Below are positions 1-12,868 of a stretch of DNA of 64,000 nucleotides, piece by piece. The position numbers were made by a program, and so were the translations under genes. The stretch lies in NCBI GenBank assembly GCA_026874595.1, contig CM049315.1:39326164-39390163 (forward strand), written 5' to 3'. Numbering within the stretch: the stretch's first letter is position 1; every line of letters begins with the position of its first letter. Under the pieces are notes generated by a model. It searched no databases, had not been told where the DNA came from, and saw only the letters and a program-made list of their open reading frames with translations. Source of the DNA: Sipunculus nudus (Eukaryota; Annelida; Sipuncula; Golfingiida; Sipunculidae).

Positions 1-304
1 ATTTTTTATATGGAGGGTTTACAAAGTTTATTGCAAATACCAAATAAATGCAAATGTCTCAAACCATACTTATAATATTAATTATTCCAAATTTATTTTC
101 ACTGTTGATCATTTTATCCCAACTTATCAAGTTTTTAGAACAGGACGTGCCTTAGGGACTTTTCCCATAATTAATATTTAATTTGTATGGAACCGTATTT
201 TTCTAGTATTTGTGTATAGTTTAACTTAATTGCATAATGTTTTACAAAATAATATATTTTAATTAAATACAGTAAACTGTTTATTGACTACATCATGTTT
301 ATAA

Positions 305-760
305 CATACTGATTATATTTCATGTTCATTATGAATCGCTTATTCTACTAATATAGATGTGTGATTGCGTGTGCTTACCATGAACCACTTGAACAAGTTG
401 TGGTGTGAAAAAATATATAAAAATTATACATATTTTTGTGTGTGTTTGAGTTATTCTATATAGCGCCTACCAAACCAGAAGGTATAAAACCATTGTATAG
501 TTTCACATTGTGTTGCACTAAATATAACATGTTTCTGCCTCCATGCCTGTTCATAGGTGCAAACTTTGCAAGGAATATCCAACTGAATTGTTTAGCAAGA
601 GAAATATGGTTTTCTCCAACATATATAGTAAGTTTGTAATGTTTGTATATATGTGTGTACAATTGTATATGACATGCATCTTGCAGATCCAAAGGATGAC
701 ATCATATACAAAGCAATAAATACTCTGACAGGTAAGAACTTCTGGCAAAGGCACAGGAAG
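305..760 (+). repeat. Left inverted arm of element A
   Basis: It aligns in reverse complement with 5310-5867. Shared motifs include TTCATTATGAATC, GTGTGCTTACC and TGCAGATCCAAA. Identity is roughly 75% by eye with several indels, so the insertion is old. Confidence 0.75.
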
Positions 761-3700
761 CATCCAAACTTGCAGGGTGGGTTACTAATATCAATTTTTT
801 TATTTATTATTATATATTAAATTTACATACATAATCTGAATATTCATATGAATTGGCAATGCACTTTGAGTCCTATAAATAAAAGTTACCGGTAATAAAC
901 TGGGACTGTTCCGTGAGTTCCCTCTCCAAAATTGTGGTTAACATTTAAAAACTTCTGTCTAATCACTCTGATGGCAGAAATTTGACCCATATTTTGCAGA
1001 ATACACAAGGAATACCCTCTTTTGAAGTCGGTGATTTTTACAAATTTAAAATATCTAAGTTAAAAGTGGATCCAGTAGTGGTGTCCAGGGGCTCCGGACC
1101 CCCTGTCCCCCTTTCCAGCTATTGCAATCTTTTTTTCAGTTTCAGCCCATATTTTGCATCCAGGACCCCCCCCCCCTCCCCTCCCCTTCCCCCACTCCCC
1201 CTTTCCAAGCCTTTTCTTATGGTTTATCATTAGTCCTCCTGGGTTGGACCCCTCCTTTTTTCCTAAATATGTGATCTGCCCTCTGCTGCCACCCCATTTG
1301 TTTTCTGTGTTCCTTTATGTAAATATTTAAACATAACGTCATATTCTTGGTAACTTATACAATTAAAATTACTTAGTCTTTTTATCTTAAAATTATTAGG
1401 CAATATTAATATGACACTTTTCTTATAAGACCCATACAGTAAAGTGTATGGGTGACTACATATGGTATCCCCATATGGATTTTAGCACGAATTTTCAGAA
1501 TATGCCATCCAAGGGAGAAAATTGGGGAACCTCATAACCATACTGACATATTTATATAAAATCATCAATATTTTTTATATACAAAATCAAAATAATACTT
1601 TTTTAATTGATGAAGTAAACCCTTATGTCTTTTTTGCTTTCAATTTTGCCACTCATGATAAATATTAGATAAGTTATCACCTATCTAGTTTTGTGAAACA
1701 CTTATTTTAATCCGATGAAATGTTTATAAAATTTGTCTCTCTAAAATGTAAGACACAAGTGTAGTAGAATATACATTAACAGTCATTTGTGTGCGTGTGG
1801 TGGGGGAGGTGTTAAGGTATATGACATGTACCAAATAAGAGATAATAAAAAATGATAAAAATGATCTTATCTCATTATGAATCATGCAATTTATAAAATA
1901 AATTCTTTTTTAAAAAATGTGCTACAATGGCAATATGAACATCATGGGCTATGAGTTATTTAAGATATTTTTAAAATGAGTCCACATGTTGTACTGTAAG
2001 AAGTAAGTTTATTACACAAATTACATCTGATCTATTACTTTCGTCATCTTGAGGGTAACATCTTCTCAGAGATCAAATAAAAAATGATATGCTTAATTAA
2101 AAATGACTTCTTTTAAATGTCGGAATGTATTAGTAAGCATGTTCTGAAAAAATCATATTTTCGTTTCAGTCTTTGTCCTATGTGCCTATGAGCCACCAGC
2201 CGGCCTTAGAGAACGAGAACAGTTAACAGAACAGACACAATTCATTATTTAAATTGGACAACAGATGTCAGAATTTTCTTTTGGCTACCAGAAACTTACT
2301 GATATAGATGACCACAACATTCAACAGAGTGAAGAATATACAAGCCAAAACAGCCATGTCAAATGATGACAGAACAAAATGGATAATGACATAGTTTAGT
2401 AATAAATACTGTGTCAGCCATATTGTATATGCAGATGGTTAATGAATTTCAAAAGTGGCTGTATAGAAGGTCCTTATGAACACCTGCAAAATATTATCAT
2501 ACATTTGAGACTTTGACTGTTGACCAGCATGAATCTGTGACATAAATAATTATATGATAAATGTCATCTGCCTTAGTGTAATAATCTATTTAATATCTGA
2601 CCGTCTTAATAGCCAAGCTATTGATGACGGGTATAGGATACATAGTCATAGTTGTAGCAGAATAATAGTACAGTACACCAAGCAACAGGCAACTGTTTTC
2701 TAAATGGAAGGTAACATTGAATAAAAATTGCTTATATAGCAGCAGAGAAATGTCTGAACATTCAATTATTGAGAGGTAGAGACCTGAATAAGTTAATTTT
2801 AAACTTGCATATGATTCTGACTTCACAGAGCCTATGATCAATATTTCTGTGATGATAACATCAAAGTATATAAGTCAATCTGTTGTTATTTAAAAACTTC
2901 ATGGTTATCAAATTTTAATGACTGTCAGTTATGTAAAGACATTCCCCTGCATTTAACAACAATTTTTTCCAAAGGTTACTGTGATGTGTTTCTTTACATT
3001 GTACTGTAAACCAGGGTTGTGTTGTTCATTTTCAATGTCATCATTATCACTTTGTCTGTATTGTTTATTTGTCTCCATCGGTGACTGAATGACAGGTCTG
3101 TATATTACCATGTTGACGTCATGGATTTGGCATCATTATTGCATCCAGAACAGAGACTGGGCCCTGATGTGATTGGCTGATGTATGTGTAATGTCTTGGC
3201 CAGTATTTAGAAATTAATGAAATCTACTAATAAACATAATTTTTATTCTTTCACAACATTTAGGTCATGAAAGTATAGGAAGTACTAAGTTTTTAAGCTT
3301 CCTAGTCACGGAGTAATCCTGTGGTCCAGTGGCTGCCATCACTGACAAGCTCATAGTATTCACAGTCTTTTGACAACAAGGCAGCCTTTTGACAAAAAAA
3401 ATTCACGACCATCTATTTTTTTGTAGAATTCAGCTGACTCATGGGCAACTAGTTTAAAGTTTCCTTTAACTTACAAGAGAACATTTGCAAGTTGATTTCA
3501 GGACAATGAACAGTTAATTTCATCTTGGTTAGAAATAGTTATTTTATGATAAATATTAATTTGATATAGAGCTCAGAAACGAAATTGCGTCTGTTCACCA
3601 AGATAGTTCTTGCGCAACATCCTGAATAACCCTGGTGGTATCTTGCAAATTTACAAGTGAGTCATAGCAGGGGCGTATTTAAAGGGGACTCAAAGGGGCG

Positions 3701-4665
3701 CAAATACTTACGCAAGTCAACTACTGGCAAGTGTTATGTTTGTTAACTTACAATAAAACTATTGTCCCCAGTGCAAAGGTACAGGGACTAAATCCCAGGG
3801 GGTTGGGGGAATTGGAACATCCTTCCAGATACATACGGTATATGAAATTTAATTCAACAGTGCATACAGTAAAAAAAAGTTTATTCATGATAATTAAATA
3901 TTTAAAATCAGGCAGAGTGATGAAAAAAAAGAAAATCACTTTAAAACCTATTTTACTGAGGCAGAAAAATAATGAACAAATGTTTGCATTAGATCTTAAT
4001 TTTTTTTTTAATTTTGTCATTTTTTCATGTTTATAAATTTGTACAATACATTTACAGTATAACATATATATCTGAATATTCAAGTTAATTCATAATTCTA
4101 AATTGCACCAAAATATATAGCTAATTTGGACAGGTAACATCACATTATGCACATAGATGCATTACCTTTTTTATAAAAATTACTTTTAAATCTGAAATCT
4201 AATATCTGAAAAAAACACTTGATTCAGAATTCACAATTCTAAATTGCACCTTCATTTATCCATGATTTAGCTCATATATTATAAAATTATGCTTACTGAT
4301 AGGTTTAATTATATTTTAATTTTCTTTTTTTTAAATAAATAATGGTTCTTAAATAAAATGAAAGGTTTCTGTGGAACATTTATTTATTTAAAAAAAATTT
4401 CAGTTCTTTCCAGACATTTTTTACTGGCATTTTTTTATAGTACAAATCAGGTAAATATTTTGTCATTTATTAAAATTGAAATGATTCAATATTTATGACA
4501 GGAACTTTGACTTTATAAAAGTATATTTAAAAGTTATGAAAATATGTGGAATCATGGCATGTAATATGTGCTGTATATTAGTTACCATTGTATAAGTAGA
4601 TTAGTTAGCATATGGGGTACCATATGCAATTCCTCCATATTCTTTACTAAGAAAAATCTCTTATT
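760..4665. other. AT-rich interior of element A, no recognisable gene
   Basis: It holds a pyrimidine-rich block with long C runs (1080-1260) and a short coding-like piece after a good acceptor at 2168. No long reading frame and no protein family could be recognised on either strand. Confidence 0.5.
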
Positions 4666-4670
4666 GCTGA

Positions 4671-4810
4671 GGCCAAAAAAAAAGAATGGTTCTCTTCTTT
4701 CATAAATCAGTGAAGGCGAGCAATTTTTAAACTTTTTTAGTGTTTGTTTCGAAAAAAATATGATGGGTTAAAATTGACACTTGCCTCAGGCCCATACCCT
4801 TTTTTTGCCT
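4671..4810. mobile_element. Short MITE-like element with GGCCAAAAAAA ends (copy 1)
   Basis: It starts GGCCAAAAAAAAAGAATGG and ends with an inverted version near 4788-4810 (CCATACCCTTTTTTTGCC). It contains ATAAATCAGTGAAGGCG, which recurs in the copy at 49127-49419. No coding capacity. Confidence 0.5.
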
Positions 4811-5150
4811 GGTTAGTTTAAAATTTAAAAAACTCTTTAAATTGCTCATGTTTTCACAAGGTTTGGCATTTATGTTTCAATATTTACATTAAAGAATGCA
4901 AAAAAATGAAATGGCATCTAGCAAGACATTGAGACATTTTAAAGTGGTTGAGGCACTGACTTAAGAAGTTATACCTTGTAAATTTTGCACAGCCTCAAAC
5001 TACCATCTGACAGCAGATTATAAATATTAACCACAATTTATAAGATAGAACTCAAGGAGCAGCCTCAGCTCAACCTTATTACTAGTAATTTTTATTTACA
5101 GGTTTAACATTACATGGTCAGTACATATTAATAATATATATATATCAATA

Positions 5151-5155
<5 letters not shown>

Positions 5156-5197
<42 letters not shown>
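5156..5197. repeat. (AT)n microsatellite
   Basis: Uninterrupted AT dinucleotides inside element A. Confidence 0.95.
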
Positions 5198-5200
<3 letters not shown>

Positions 5201-5309
5201 CACCCCCATTATGATTGCTTCCTGTGCTACTAATATAATGAAAAATTACCGGTCTGCATGCAGATCAGTTCTGTTATTACTCTCGTTGTAACATACTGCT
5301 CTCAAAATG

Positions 5310-5867
5310 AAAAGATTAGTCCAAATATTTTGCTTTGTATATGTTAATTTGTCAACATTTGGATCTGCAAAATGCATGCAAAATCACAATTGTACACATA
5401 TATTTTGCCAACATTATAAGCCTTCCATATTTAGAAGAAGCATAATTCTCTTGCTGAACAATTCAACAGAATATTCCTGGTATAATATGGACCTAAGAAC
5501 TGGAAAGAAGTCACAATCATAAGAAATCGTGTGACAAACTGAAAATTTACAGTGATTTGATACTTTCTATTTTGGTTAGCAGTATACAAAAATGTTAATT
5601 TCATGCATGACAGAGACTACAGTAAAAATAAAAAGATAAAAGTACAAATATATATCAATATATTTTCTTTAACATTTTAAAAGTATATAAAAACTAAAAA
5701 AATTTATGGTATATAATTATATATATAAATACAGGTATTATTACAATTATATATAATTTTATATGTTTCCAACACATCTCGCAAAAGTGGTTTAGGTAAG
5801 CACACAAGCATATATTTATACAAGTAGAATTAGAGATTCATAATGAAAATGATAAATCTTTTGTATG
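5310..5867 (-). repeat. Right inverted arm of element A
   Basis: Reverse-complement counterpart of 305-760. It ends GTATG immediately before the second TTATAA. Confidence 0.75.
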
Positions 5868-5873
5868 TTATAA

Positions 5874-6575
5874 GGGTAATCGCGCAATATAACGGTCCCA
5901 TATTTCATGGTCTCACAAAAAAGTGTGACCACATTTCAATGAAAAAACTGTTTCATGTAAAAGTTGACGATCCGGCGCATCTAATGATACAATATTTTTG
6001 TATGTTTGATATAAATATATTTTGCTACAAACTGTCGAAAAAGGGTAGTTTGCTGAAAATACCAAAAATGACGTCGTGTCAAAGACGTTCTCAGCCGACG
6101 TCATGATTCCACAGTACTGTATACATGCATACCATGTTAAACAAAAGGATGATGTCTAACAAAAATTACAGTCAATATATCTTTTTATGCATAGATAGAG
6201 AGACAATTTACCTCTAAATATCCATATTTCCCAAGATTTAATAAAAGTTGACGTCGTGCCGCCAAAAACATAAACATGCAACTGTCGTCTGTGAATGAAT
6301 TCGACTGATCACGTTAACTCTTGCTCTATTCAGCTTTGTCTCTATGTACGTTTTATATTTCAAATAAATATAAATTGTGTAATAAACAGTCATTTTTGTG
6401 GACAGAGTATAAAGACTACATTTTAGACATGTCATTTATCTTATTTATTTTTTTTGTCCTGTTAGACTACTTCATGTAAGGACAATCAGATGGGAACATC
6501 CCCTCCCCATGAGTAACAGACCGGTAGCCCTTAAAATCGAGACGAACGCGGGAGAAACACGGGACTATGTTGGGC
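5874..6575 (+). repeat. Inner left inverted arm of element B
   Basis: It pairs in inverted orientation with 8315-8826. Both arms carry ATGACGTCGTGTCAAAGACG and CGGGAGAAACACG. The conceptual translations of the two arms also match, but this is a by-product of the repeat and not evidence of a gene. Confidence 0.8.
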
Positions 6576-6961
6576 ATATCATCCATTTGTGACCACATTT
6601 TATAATATTGATGTATATAATACAAACTTATATGGCTGGTCAAATAAAATGTGGTCACACCTTATTTGTGTTAATATTTATTGGTATTAAATGTGGTCAC
6701 GCCAAATGTGACCATATTTTATAATATTATATATATAATACAAACATATATGGCTGTTCAAATAAAATATGGTCACACCTTATTTTTGTCAATATTTATT
6801 GTAAAAAATGTGGTCACACCATATGTGACCACATTCTTAAATATTATATATTTATTACAAACTTGTATGGCTTGTCAAATAAATTGTGGTCACACCTTAT
6901 TTTTGTTAATATTTACTGTAAAAAATGTGGTCACACCATGTGACCACATTTTATAATATAT

Positions 6962-7015
<54 letters not shown>

Positions 7016-7362
7016 TATATATATATAATACAAACTTATATGGCTAGTCAAATAAAATATGGTCACACCTTATTTTTGTTAATATTTATTGGTAATAAAT
7101 GTGGTCACGCCATATGTGACCATATTTTATAATATTATATATATAATACAAACATATATGGCAGTTCAAATAAAATGTGGTCACACCTTATTTTTGTCAA
7201 TATTTATTTTAAAAATGTGGTCACACCATATGTGACCACATTCTAAAAATTATCTATTTATTACAAACTTATATGGCTTGTCAAATAAAATGTGGTCACA
7301 CCTAATTTTTGTTAATATTTATTGTAAAAAATGTGGTCACACCATGTGACCACATTTTATAT

Positions 7363-7410
<48 letters not shown>

Positions 7411-8060
7411 CAAACTTATATGGCTTGTCAAATAAAATGTGGTCATACCTTGCTTTTGTTAATAATTATTGGTAAAAAATGTGGTCACACCTTATGTGAC
7501 CACATTTTATAATATTCTATATATAATACAAACTTATATGGCTGGTCAAATAAAATGTGGTCACAACTTATTTTTTTTATTGGTAAAAATTAATGTCACA
7601 CTTATGAGACCACATTTTATAATATTCTATTTATAATACAAACTTATATGGCTGGTCAAATAAAATGTGGTCACACCTTATTTTTGTCAATATTTATTGT
7701 GAAAAATGTGGTCACTCCATATGTGACAACATTTTATAATATTATATATAATACAAACTTATTAGGCTGGTCAAATAAAGTGTGGTCACACCTTATTTTT
7801 GTCAATATTCTTTGGAGAAAAATGTGGTCACACCATATGTGATAACATTTTATAATATTCTATATATAATACAAACTTATATGGCTGGTCAAGTAAAATG
7901 TAGTCACAACTTATTTTTGGCAAAATTTATTTTATAAAAATGTGGTCACACCATATATGACCACATTTTATAATGTTCTATATATAATACATATATATAT
8001 ATATATATAATACATAACTTATATGGCTTGTCAAATAAAATGGTAACAACTTATTTTTTA
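6576..8060. repeat. Tandem array of palindromic ~117-bp units, about 12 copies
   Basis: Each unit contains an imperfect palindrome built on AATGTGGTCACACC / GGTGTGACCACATT, then ATAATACAAACTTATATGG and GTCAAATAAAATGTGG. Unit starts fall near 6632, 6748, 6867, 7041, 7159, 7274, 7420, 7541, 7647, 7764, 7882 and 8027. The larger spacings come from (AT)n expansions at 6965-7028 and 7367-7408. A 117-bp unit is 39 codons, which is why long open frames run through it. Confidence 0.9.
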
Positions 8061-8314
8061 TTGGTTAAAAAATATGGTCTCTTGGTTTGAAAAAAAAAAA
8101 TTCAGAATAAAATTTAGAAAAAAATAAGGGATATTATGATGTAAGAATATATTTAAATGTGGTCACAACACCTTTTTTAACTATTTTTAACTACTTTATG
8201 TGGTCACACAATTGATAAAAAAGAGATCACACCTTAATAATGTCATTCATTATAACTAATAAATGTTGTCACACTCAATAATTATTTTATTAAAAATAAG
8301 GATATTATTATGTT

Positions 8315-9190
8315 AGTATAACAAAAATGTTGTAACATAATGCGGACGAACGTGTTTCTCCCGTGTCTCTCTTGATTTTAAGTGCATGACTTGTCACGTG
8401 ACACTCGACATTTGTTTACGTTCTGGCTGCAGGGCGTCGTCACCTTGAACGTACATCAAGTGAAATGTGGATAAAAAGAGGTAAAAAAGTATAAACATAT
8501 ATGGGTAATATTATATATTGACTGTAAATTTTATAAGACATCATCTTAATGTTTTACATGGTATATATGTATGTTACTGTGGATTCATGACGACGGCTCA
8601 GAACGTCTTTGACACGACGTCATTTTGGTCATTTTCGGCAAACTACCCTTTTTGGACAGTTTGTAGCAAAATAAATATATAAATAACATACAAAAATATG
8701 ATATCATTAGATGCACCGGATCGTCAACTTTATCATGCAAAAAAAATTTTAGTGAAATGTGGTCACACTTATTTGTGAGAGAGAGTAACATGGGTCCGTT
8801 ATATTGCACGATTACCGTTATAAGCATGGTTTAGTCAATAAACATTTTTTTTAATTAAAATATATTTGTAATATAAATTATGCAAACAGGTTAAACTATG
8901 AAAAAATATCAGAAAAATATGATTTCAAATAAATGAAAATAGATCCTGGAGCAATTTCAACCATCTGAATTGGCCAAACTCGGGCAGGTTTGGCTTTGTT
9001 TATAGTTATAACTTCACCCTATCCATAAGGCACGTCCTGTTCTAAAAACTTTATCCAAAACTGGCAACAATTAGGATAAAAAGGTAAACAGATCGTAATT
9101 AATATTTATTCCATTATTTGACACATTTGCAGTTGTTTGGTATCTCAAATAAAACTTATTGTACTTTGCAAACAGTCCAAATGATAAATA
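8315..9190 (-). repeat. Right inverted arm of element B, uninterrupted
   Basis: It matches 5874-6575 (inner part) and 1-304 (outer part) in reverse complement. It keeps the unoccupied TTATAA site (near 8818-8823) that element A used in the other arm. Confidence 0.8.
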
Positions 9191-9491
9191 AAATAATTAA
9201 CAATTATAAATCCAGTTATAATCGCCCAACTGCCGCTTCTAGAGTCCGCTAGTTTTTATTATTCCAACGTTAATTTAAGATAAATCAGATAAGACAACGT
9301 GATTTTCATATGCATACCGTACTTGAAGTTTTAATTCTAATATTTTTGCTAAATTGCTCACTTTCACGGTAGCACTTTCATGATTGCAGACGCTGACCAA
9401 ACGATCCTGAGCTGAGGTGACAGCTTCCCTGACCATGGCTGTGGGTCAAACCAAGGATACCACTTCTTGCCAGATGTGAATCCACAACATG

Positions 9492-9594
9492 ACTAGTTCA
9501 CGCAAGTAACAAAAAAAAATGGGTTCTTATTCCCTAAATAAAACTAGTTCACGCACATAACAAAAAAATGGGTTCTTATTCCATAAATAAAAAC
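9492..9594 (+). repeat. Tandem duplication of ~51 bp (two copies)
   Basis: ACTAGTTCACGC begins at 9492 and again at 9543. Both copies continue with AACAAAAAAA and GGGTTCTTATTCC. Confidence 0.85.
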
Positions 9595-9916
9595 TATTTT
9601 GCCTTGTTATTGTTGTGTTGTCGGAGAGAAGCCTGTATTTAACGTCCGCAATGAACGGTACGTCAGGCAACACGCATCATAATACTTTTATCGGGTGCTC
9701 ACGGTAACCAGCCTATGCGCATGCTCACTGAATTAAAGGTGGGGTATCTTTTGAACCAACTGAACACACTAGCTTTAACACTTTACAGTTTGTTTAATAA
9801 GAAGTAAATCATGGGATACCTTTGATTGAACACAAATTATCACAATATTAAATTTTCGTAACTTTGCATCACGACGTTACAGAACAGCACTCATATTTAC
9901 TCTCTCTTTACTGTCT

Positions 9917-9956
<40 letters not shown>

Positions 9957-10268
9957 GTTTTTTGTCTCAGTGACACATATCATATATATTACAATTCGGT
10001 ATAACGTTTCTAAAAGGTTTCCAGTATAGGTAAACTCTAAACCAGGTTTAGGAATATAATTTTCCATAGAAATTATAGAAATGGAAAGTCTAATAATTAC
10101 ATTGGTGATAATTACATTGAACATCTCTCTTGCAAAAGGTGGGGGAGACATATACCCCGCCACGATGTATTGCCGCCCCTGCATGTTGTGACCGGAAATC
10201 CGATGATTGAGACGCGCATTCCGAGGTCAACGGTTCAATGGTCGGTTGTTTTGGTCTTAAAGATCTCC

Positions 10269-10271
<3 letters not shown>

Positions 10272-10328
<57 letters not shown>
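10272..10328. repeat. (AT)n microsatellite
   Basis: About 28 AT dinucleotides without interruption. Confidence 0.95.
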
Positions 10329-10330
<2 letters not shown>

Positions 10331-11314
10331 TGTTAAGAATATCGAGGTCGTCTGTCTAGCGACTGTATCCAACAAGTCTCTGTCCGGAAAAAAAGAATTT
10401 ATGTGTAGGCTATACTTTATGAAGTCACCCATCCTTTCTCTTTCTTTGCAGAAATCAGGTGCATCTGGGTGACTAGCAAACGTACAAATGAAAAAGAAGA
10501 ATGGATTTTCATGTGAAAAGGGCTGATGATTATTACATGGTAAGTTATCTCTAAATCATATCAAGTGTTAATTATGCAAACGGAATTGTGTATCAAACAG
10601 AAAAAAACAAGATTGTTTTATTTGTATAAGACACCCATGTTTAAAGGAGGCGATGAATAATTTGAAAGAACGGGAATATATATTATCAGGTAAATTAGGT
10701 AAGTTTACATGTAATGGTCTAATTGTAGATATATCGTTGTAAAAAAAGTACACGCATGCAAAATGTATTATGTTTATGATATGATACCAAAACATTCCTG
10801 AGAGGGAAGTTGGGAACTCTCGAGAATTATTTATTCTCAAGCCGCGTAATGAAAACATGGGCGCCACTGCTGTTGCACCGTTTCCAAACTTTAAAAACAC
10901 AACACATATAAAACCTGCAGATTGCACCCCAACATACATGTGTATATTAATATTTTTTTTTATCTATATACCTCTTTTCTTATTTTCGATATCGATTCTC
11001 CTCGCTTTTGCTTAATATCACGCAATTAAGGAATATGTTGACACGAAATCAATAATAATTTCGACCATCGCGAAAGTTAAGGAGTTAATCGCCGATCACA
11101 CAGCGAATCAATACCACGTAGACCTATCGTTTTGGATGGAAGACTTGTATACATAGAACAACACACTTGCCAAGGGATTTGTGTACGTTTCACTGATGTG
11201 TATAATCGTACCAGCCGTTAAAACTCATATAAGACACCTTGCATCACCTGCTGTGTGTCGATTGTATGGTGCTACGACTTGATATCTGACAGAAGCAATA
11301 TATATATATATATA

Positions 11315-11570
11315 TTTGGCCCTCTAGAACCTTTCATGAACATATGGTTCCATAAAGAACCCTTGTGTAGGGTTCTTAGAAGCATTCATTATCAGAGTCA
11401 CATAAAAAAACCTTTGAGTTCCCAAAAGAACCCCGGAGAGGGTTCAATGAAGAATCCTGACTAGAAGGTTCTACTTAGAAACTGTAAGGATTCCCCATTG
11501 TCTCCACTCCAAAGAACCCTTAAGCGTTCTTCAACATGTTACCCTATTTTCTTAGAGTGTATAATAACTA
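11315..11570. repeat. GGTTCTT/AAGAACC-rich repeat, probably a MITE
   Basis: It contains many short inverted pieces (AGAACC, GGTTCC, AAGAACCC, GGGTTCTT). The right end reads TTCTTAGAGTGTAT. Closely spaced AAGAACC/GGTTCTT palindromes are typical of small nonautonomous DNA elements in several animal lineages. An (AT)n tract precedes it at 11298-11314. Confidence 0.5.
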
Positions 11571-11579
11571 ATACGAGAC

Positions 11580-11766
11580 ACTCCACATGGCTCGGATGAT
11601 GGCGGTCGATAGTCGGTAAGGGTTGAGCTAACCGAAGGATCCTGAGAAAACCAACGACCTTAGACGGGCAACTACAACCCACTCTCATAGTCACACAGGA
11701 ATCGAACCGGGGTCGCTAGAAGAGAGAGCAGATCGTTTTACCACTCAGCTGTCCAGGCCCTAAGCC
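11580..11766 (-). mobile_element. tRNA-derived SINE
   Basis: Read on the minus strand there is an A-box-like TGGACAGCTGAGTGG (11755-11741) and a B-box GGTTCGATTCC (11708-11698) at tRNA-like spacing. A ~110-bp body follows, containing GTCGTTGGTTTTCTCAGG. A related body lies at 26285-26420. It does not fold as a functional tRNA. No clear target duplication was found. Confidence 0.65.
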
Positions 11767-11879
11767 ACATTATGTATTCAGATGTATTAAGTATTGGACA
11801 AAAATATTAAGAATGAAACCGAAAAGTTTTCTGCATCAACTAAATGGTTAGTTATGCCGTCTTGGTGAACTTGAAAAAA

Positions 11880-11912
11880 AAGGCAAAAAAAAAAAAAAAC
11901 TAAAAAAAAAAC
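11880..11912. repeat. Poly-A-rich tract
   Basis: Two long A runs separated by a few bases. Confidence 0.8.
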
Positions 11913-12020
11913 TATTATTTTGTTCTGTTTCGAGTACATTTGGGTATTGCACGAAGTTGGGGATACACAATTGTATCTTTTAGAGTAACACCAAAGACTA
12001 AAGGATATTTATTTGCTTTA

Positions 12021-12022
<2 letters not shown>

Positions 12023-12073
<51 letters not shown>
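12023..12073. repeat. (AT)n microsatellite
   Basis: About 25 AT dinucleotides. The Tyr-Ile repeat frames across it are artefacts. Confidence 0.95.
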
Positions 12074-12075
<2 letters not shown>

Positions 12076-12779
12076 CACATGCGGACCAAAAGGATATTTT
12101 GTTGGTTTTTCTCTCTGACAATATGACTGCCTTTTACATTTGTGCGGTAAATCATACAATATTATTTGTGAAGACAGCGAAATTAAAAAGACCCAAGAAA
12201 GGGTATTTCTAAGACAGAGGGCGTCAAGTTTTATCTCCTGCATCAAAGATATTGATTTACAGTAGCTCAATCCTCTGCGACATTTGTTTCACGGAAATAT
12301 GTGTTTTATATATTATTTTATAAATTGCTTTTACCTGTACATCAAAGCAATTCTTTTAGTTTTATCTTATTCCCCTTCATATAAAGAAACAGTTGCAAAC
12401 CAACTTTTTGATTACATATCTTTTTAAATATATTTTCTCTCCTGCATCCTTTTCATCTCGGTTCCATTATACTCTATCACATTATCTGGCTGTTTCCTAA
12501 CGAATCTGGGCTAACCCCGTCCTGGCCGTACATAACAGACCAAAGTCTATCACAGCTACCACAAAACTGAAATTTTTCGCATACATATCTCAAATTTCGC
12601 GAGTGTCTTGAAAAGTACATCATAACGAAAATTGCATTCGATTCAAAATTACGTATGGAATGCTATATACAAGAATATGGCGTTAAACAGGTTTAATCAC
12701 GAGAGGTCACACATAAATTCGCGAATGCATAATAACTTGCTCGCGACAGGTCGGTCCATGTGAGGTCGCGAAATCCTCA

Positions 12780-12828
12780 TGGTCAATATACATAAATGTA
12801 TAGGTGAGTATACACATAATATGCATAC

Positions 12829-12868
<40 letters not shown>

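Larger units (their letters stand above)
305..5867. mobile_element. Foldback element A, inserted in the left arm of element B with a TTATAA target duplication
   Basis: Bases 299-304 and 5868-5873 are both TTATAA. Joining the flanks across the insertion gives ATGTTTATAAGGGTAATCG, which matches the uninterrupted opposite arm of B (inverted near 8815-8835). The element begins CATAC and ends GTATG, with diverged inverted arms at 305-760 and 5310-5867. The 4.5-kb interior is AT-rich and has no long reading frame and no recognisable transposase. The superfamily is unknown; a 6-bp TTATAA duplication is not diagnostic. Confidence 0.75.
1..9190. mobile_element. Foldback element B with ~1-kb inverted arms and a tandem-array core
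   Basis: The left arm (1-304 continued at 5874-6575) is the inverted counterpart of the right arm (8315-9190). Diagnostic matches are TAAGGCACGTCCTGTTC at about 9026 against its reverse complement near 135-155, and the motif GTAATCGYGCAATATAACGG just inside 5874 and, inverted, near 8800-8820. The centre (6576-8060) is an array of palindromic units. Similarity reaches the window edge, so the outer end may lie outside. No transposase-like reading frame is visible, so it looks non-autonomous; the superfamily is not recognised. The left arm is interrupted by element A. Seen directly: the inverted arms. Inferred: that this is one transposon. Confidence 0.75.
9191..11290. other. Noncoding stretch, no gene recognised
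   Basis: Contains (AT)n tracts at 9921-9953 and 10272-10328 and a small tandem duplication. A 123-codon minus-strand frame at 10568-10939 has no recognisable domain and unconvincing codon use. Confidence 0.5.

Noticed and set aside
982-1233. 83-codon Pro-rich frame
   Set aside because: It is driven by C-run low complexity and shows no domain.
5843-6106. 87-codon frame with a matching antisense frame at 8585-8827, considered as a conserved protein pair
   Set aside because: Both are the two inverted arms of element B. Similarity is explained by DNA homology, and the frames have no domain.
6681-6956. 91-codon frame with a 39-residue internal repeat, considered as a repeat protein
   Set aside because: The unit is the palindromic 117-bp DNA repeat of element B. 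Neighbouring units are broken by (AT)n and indels.
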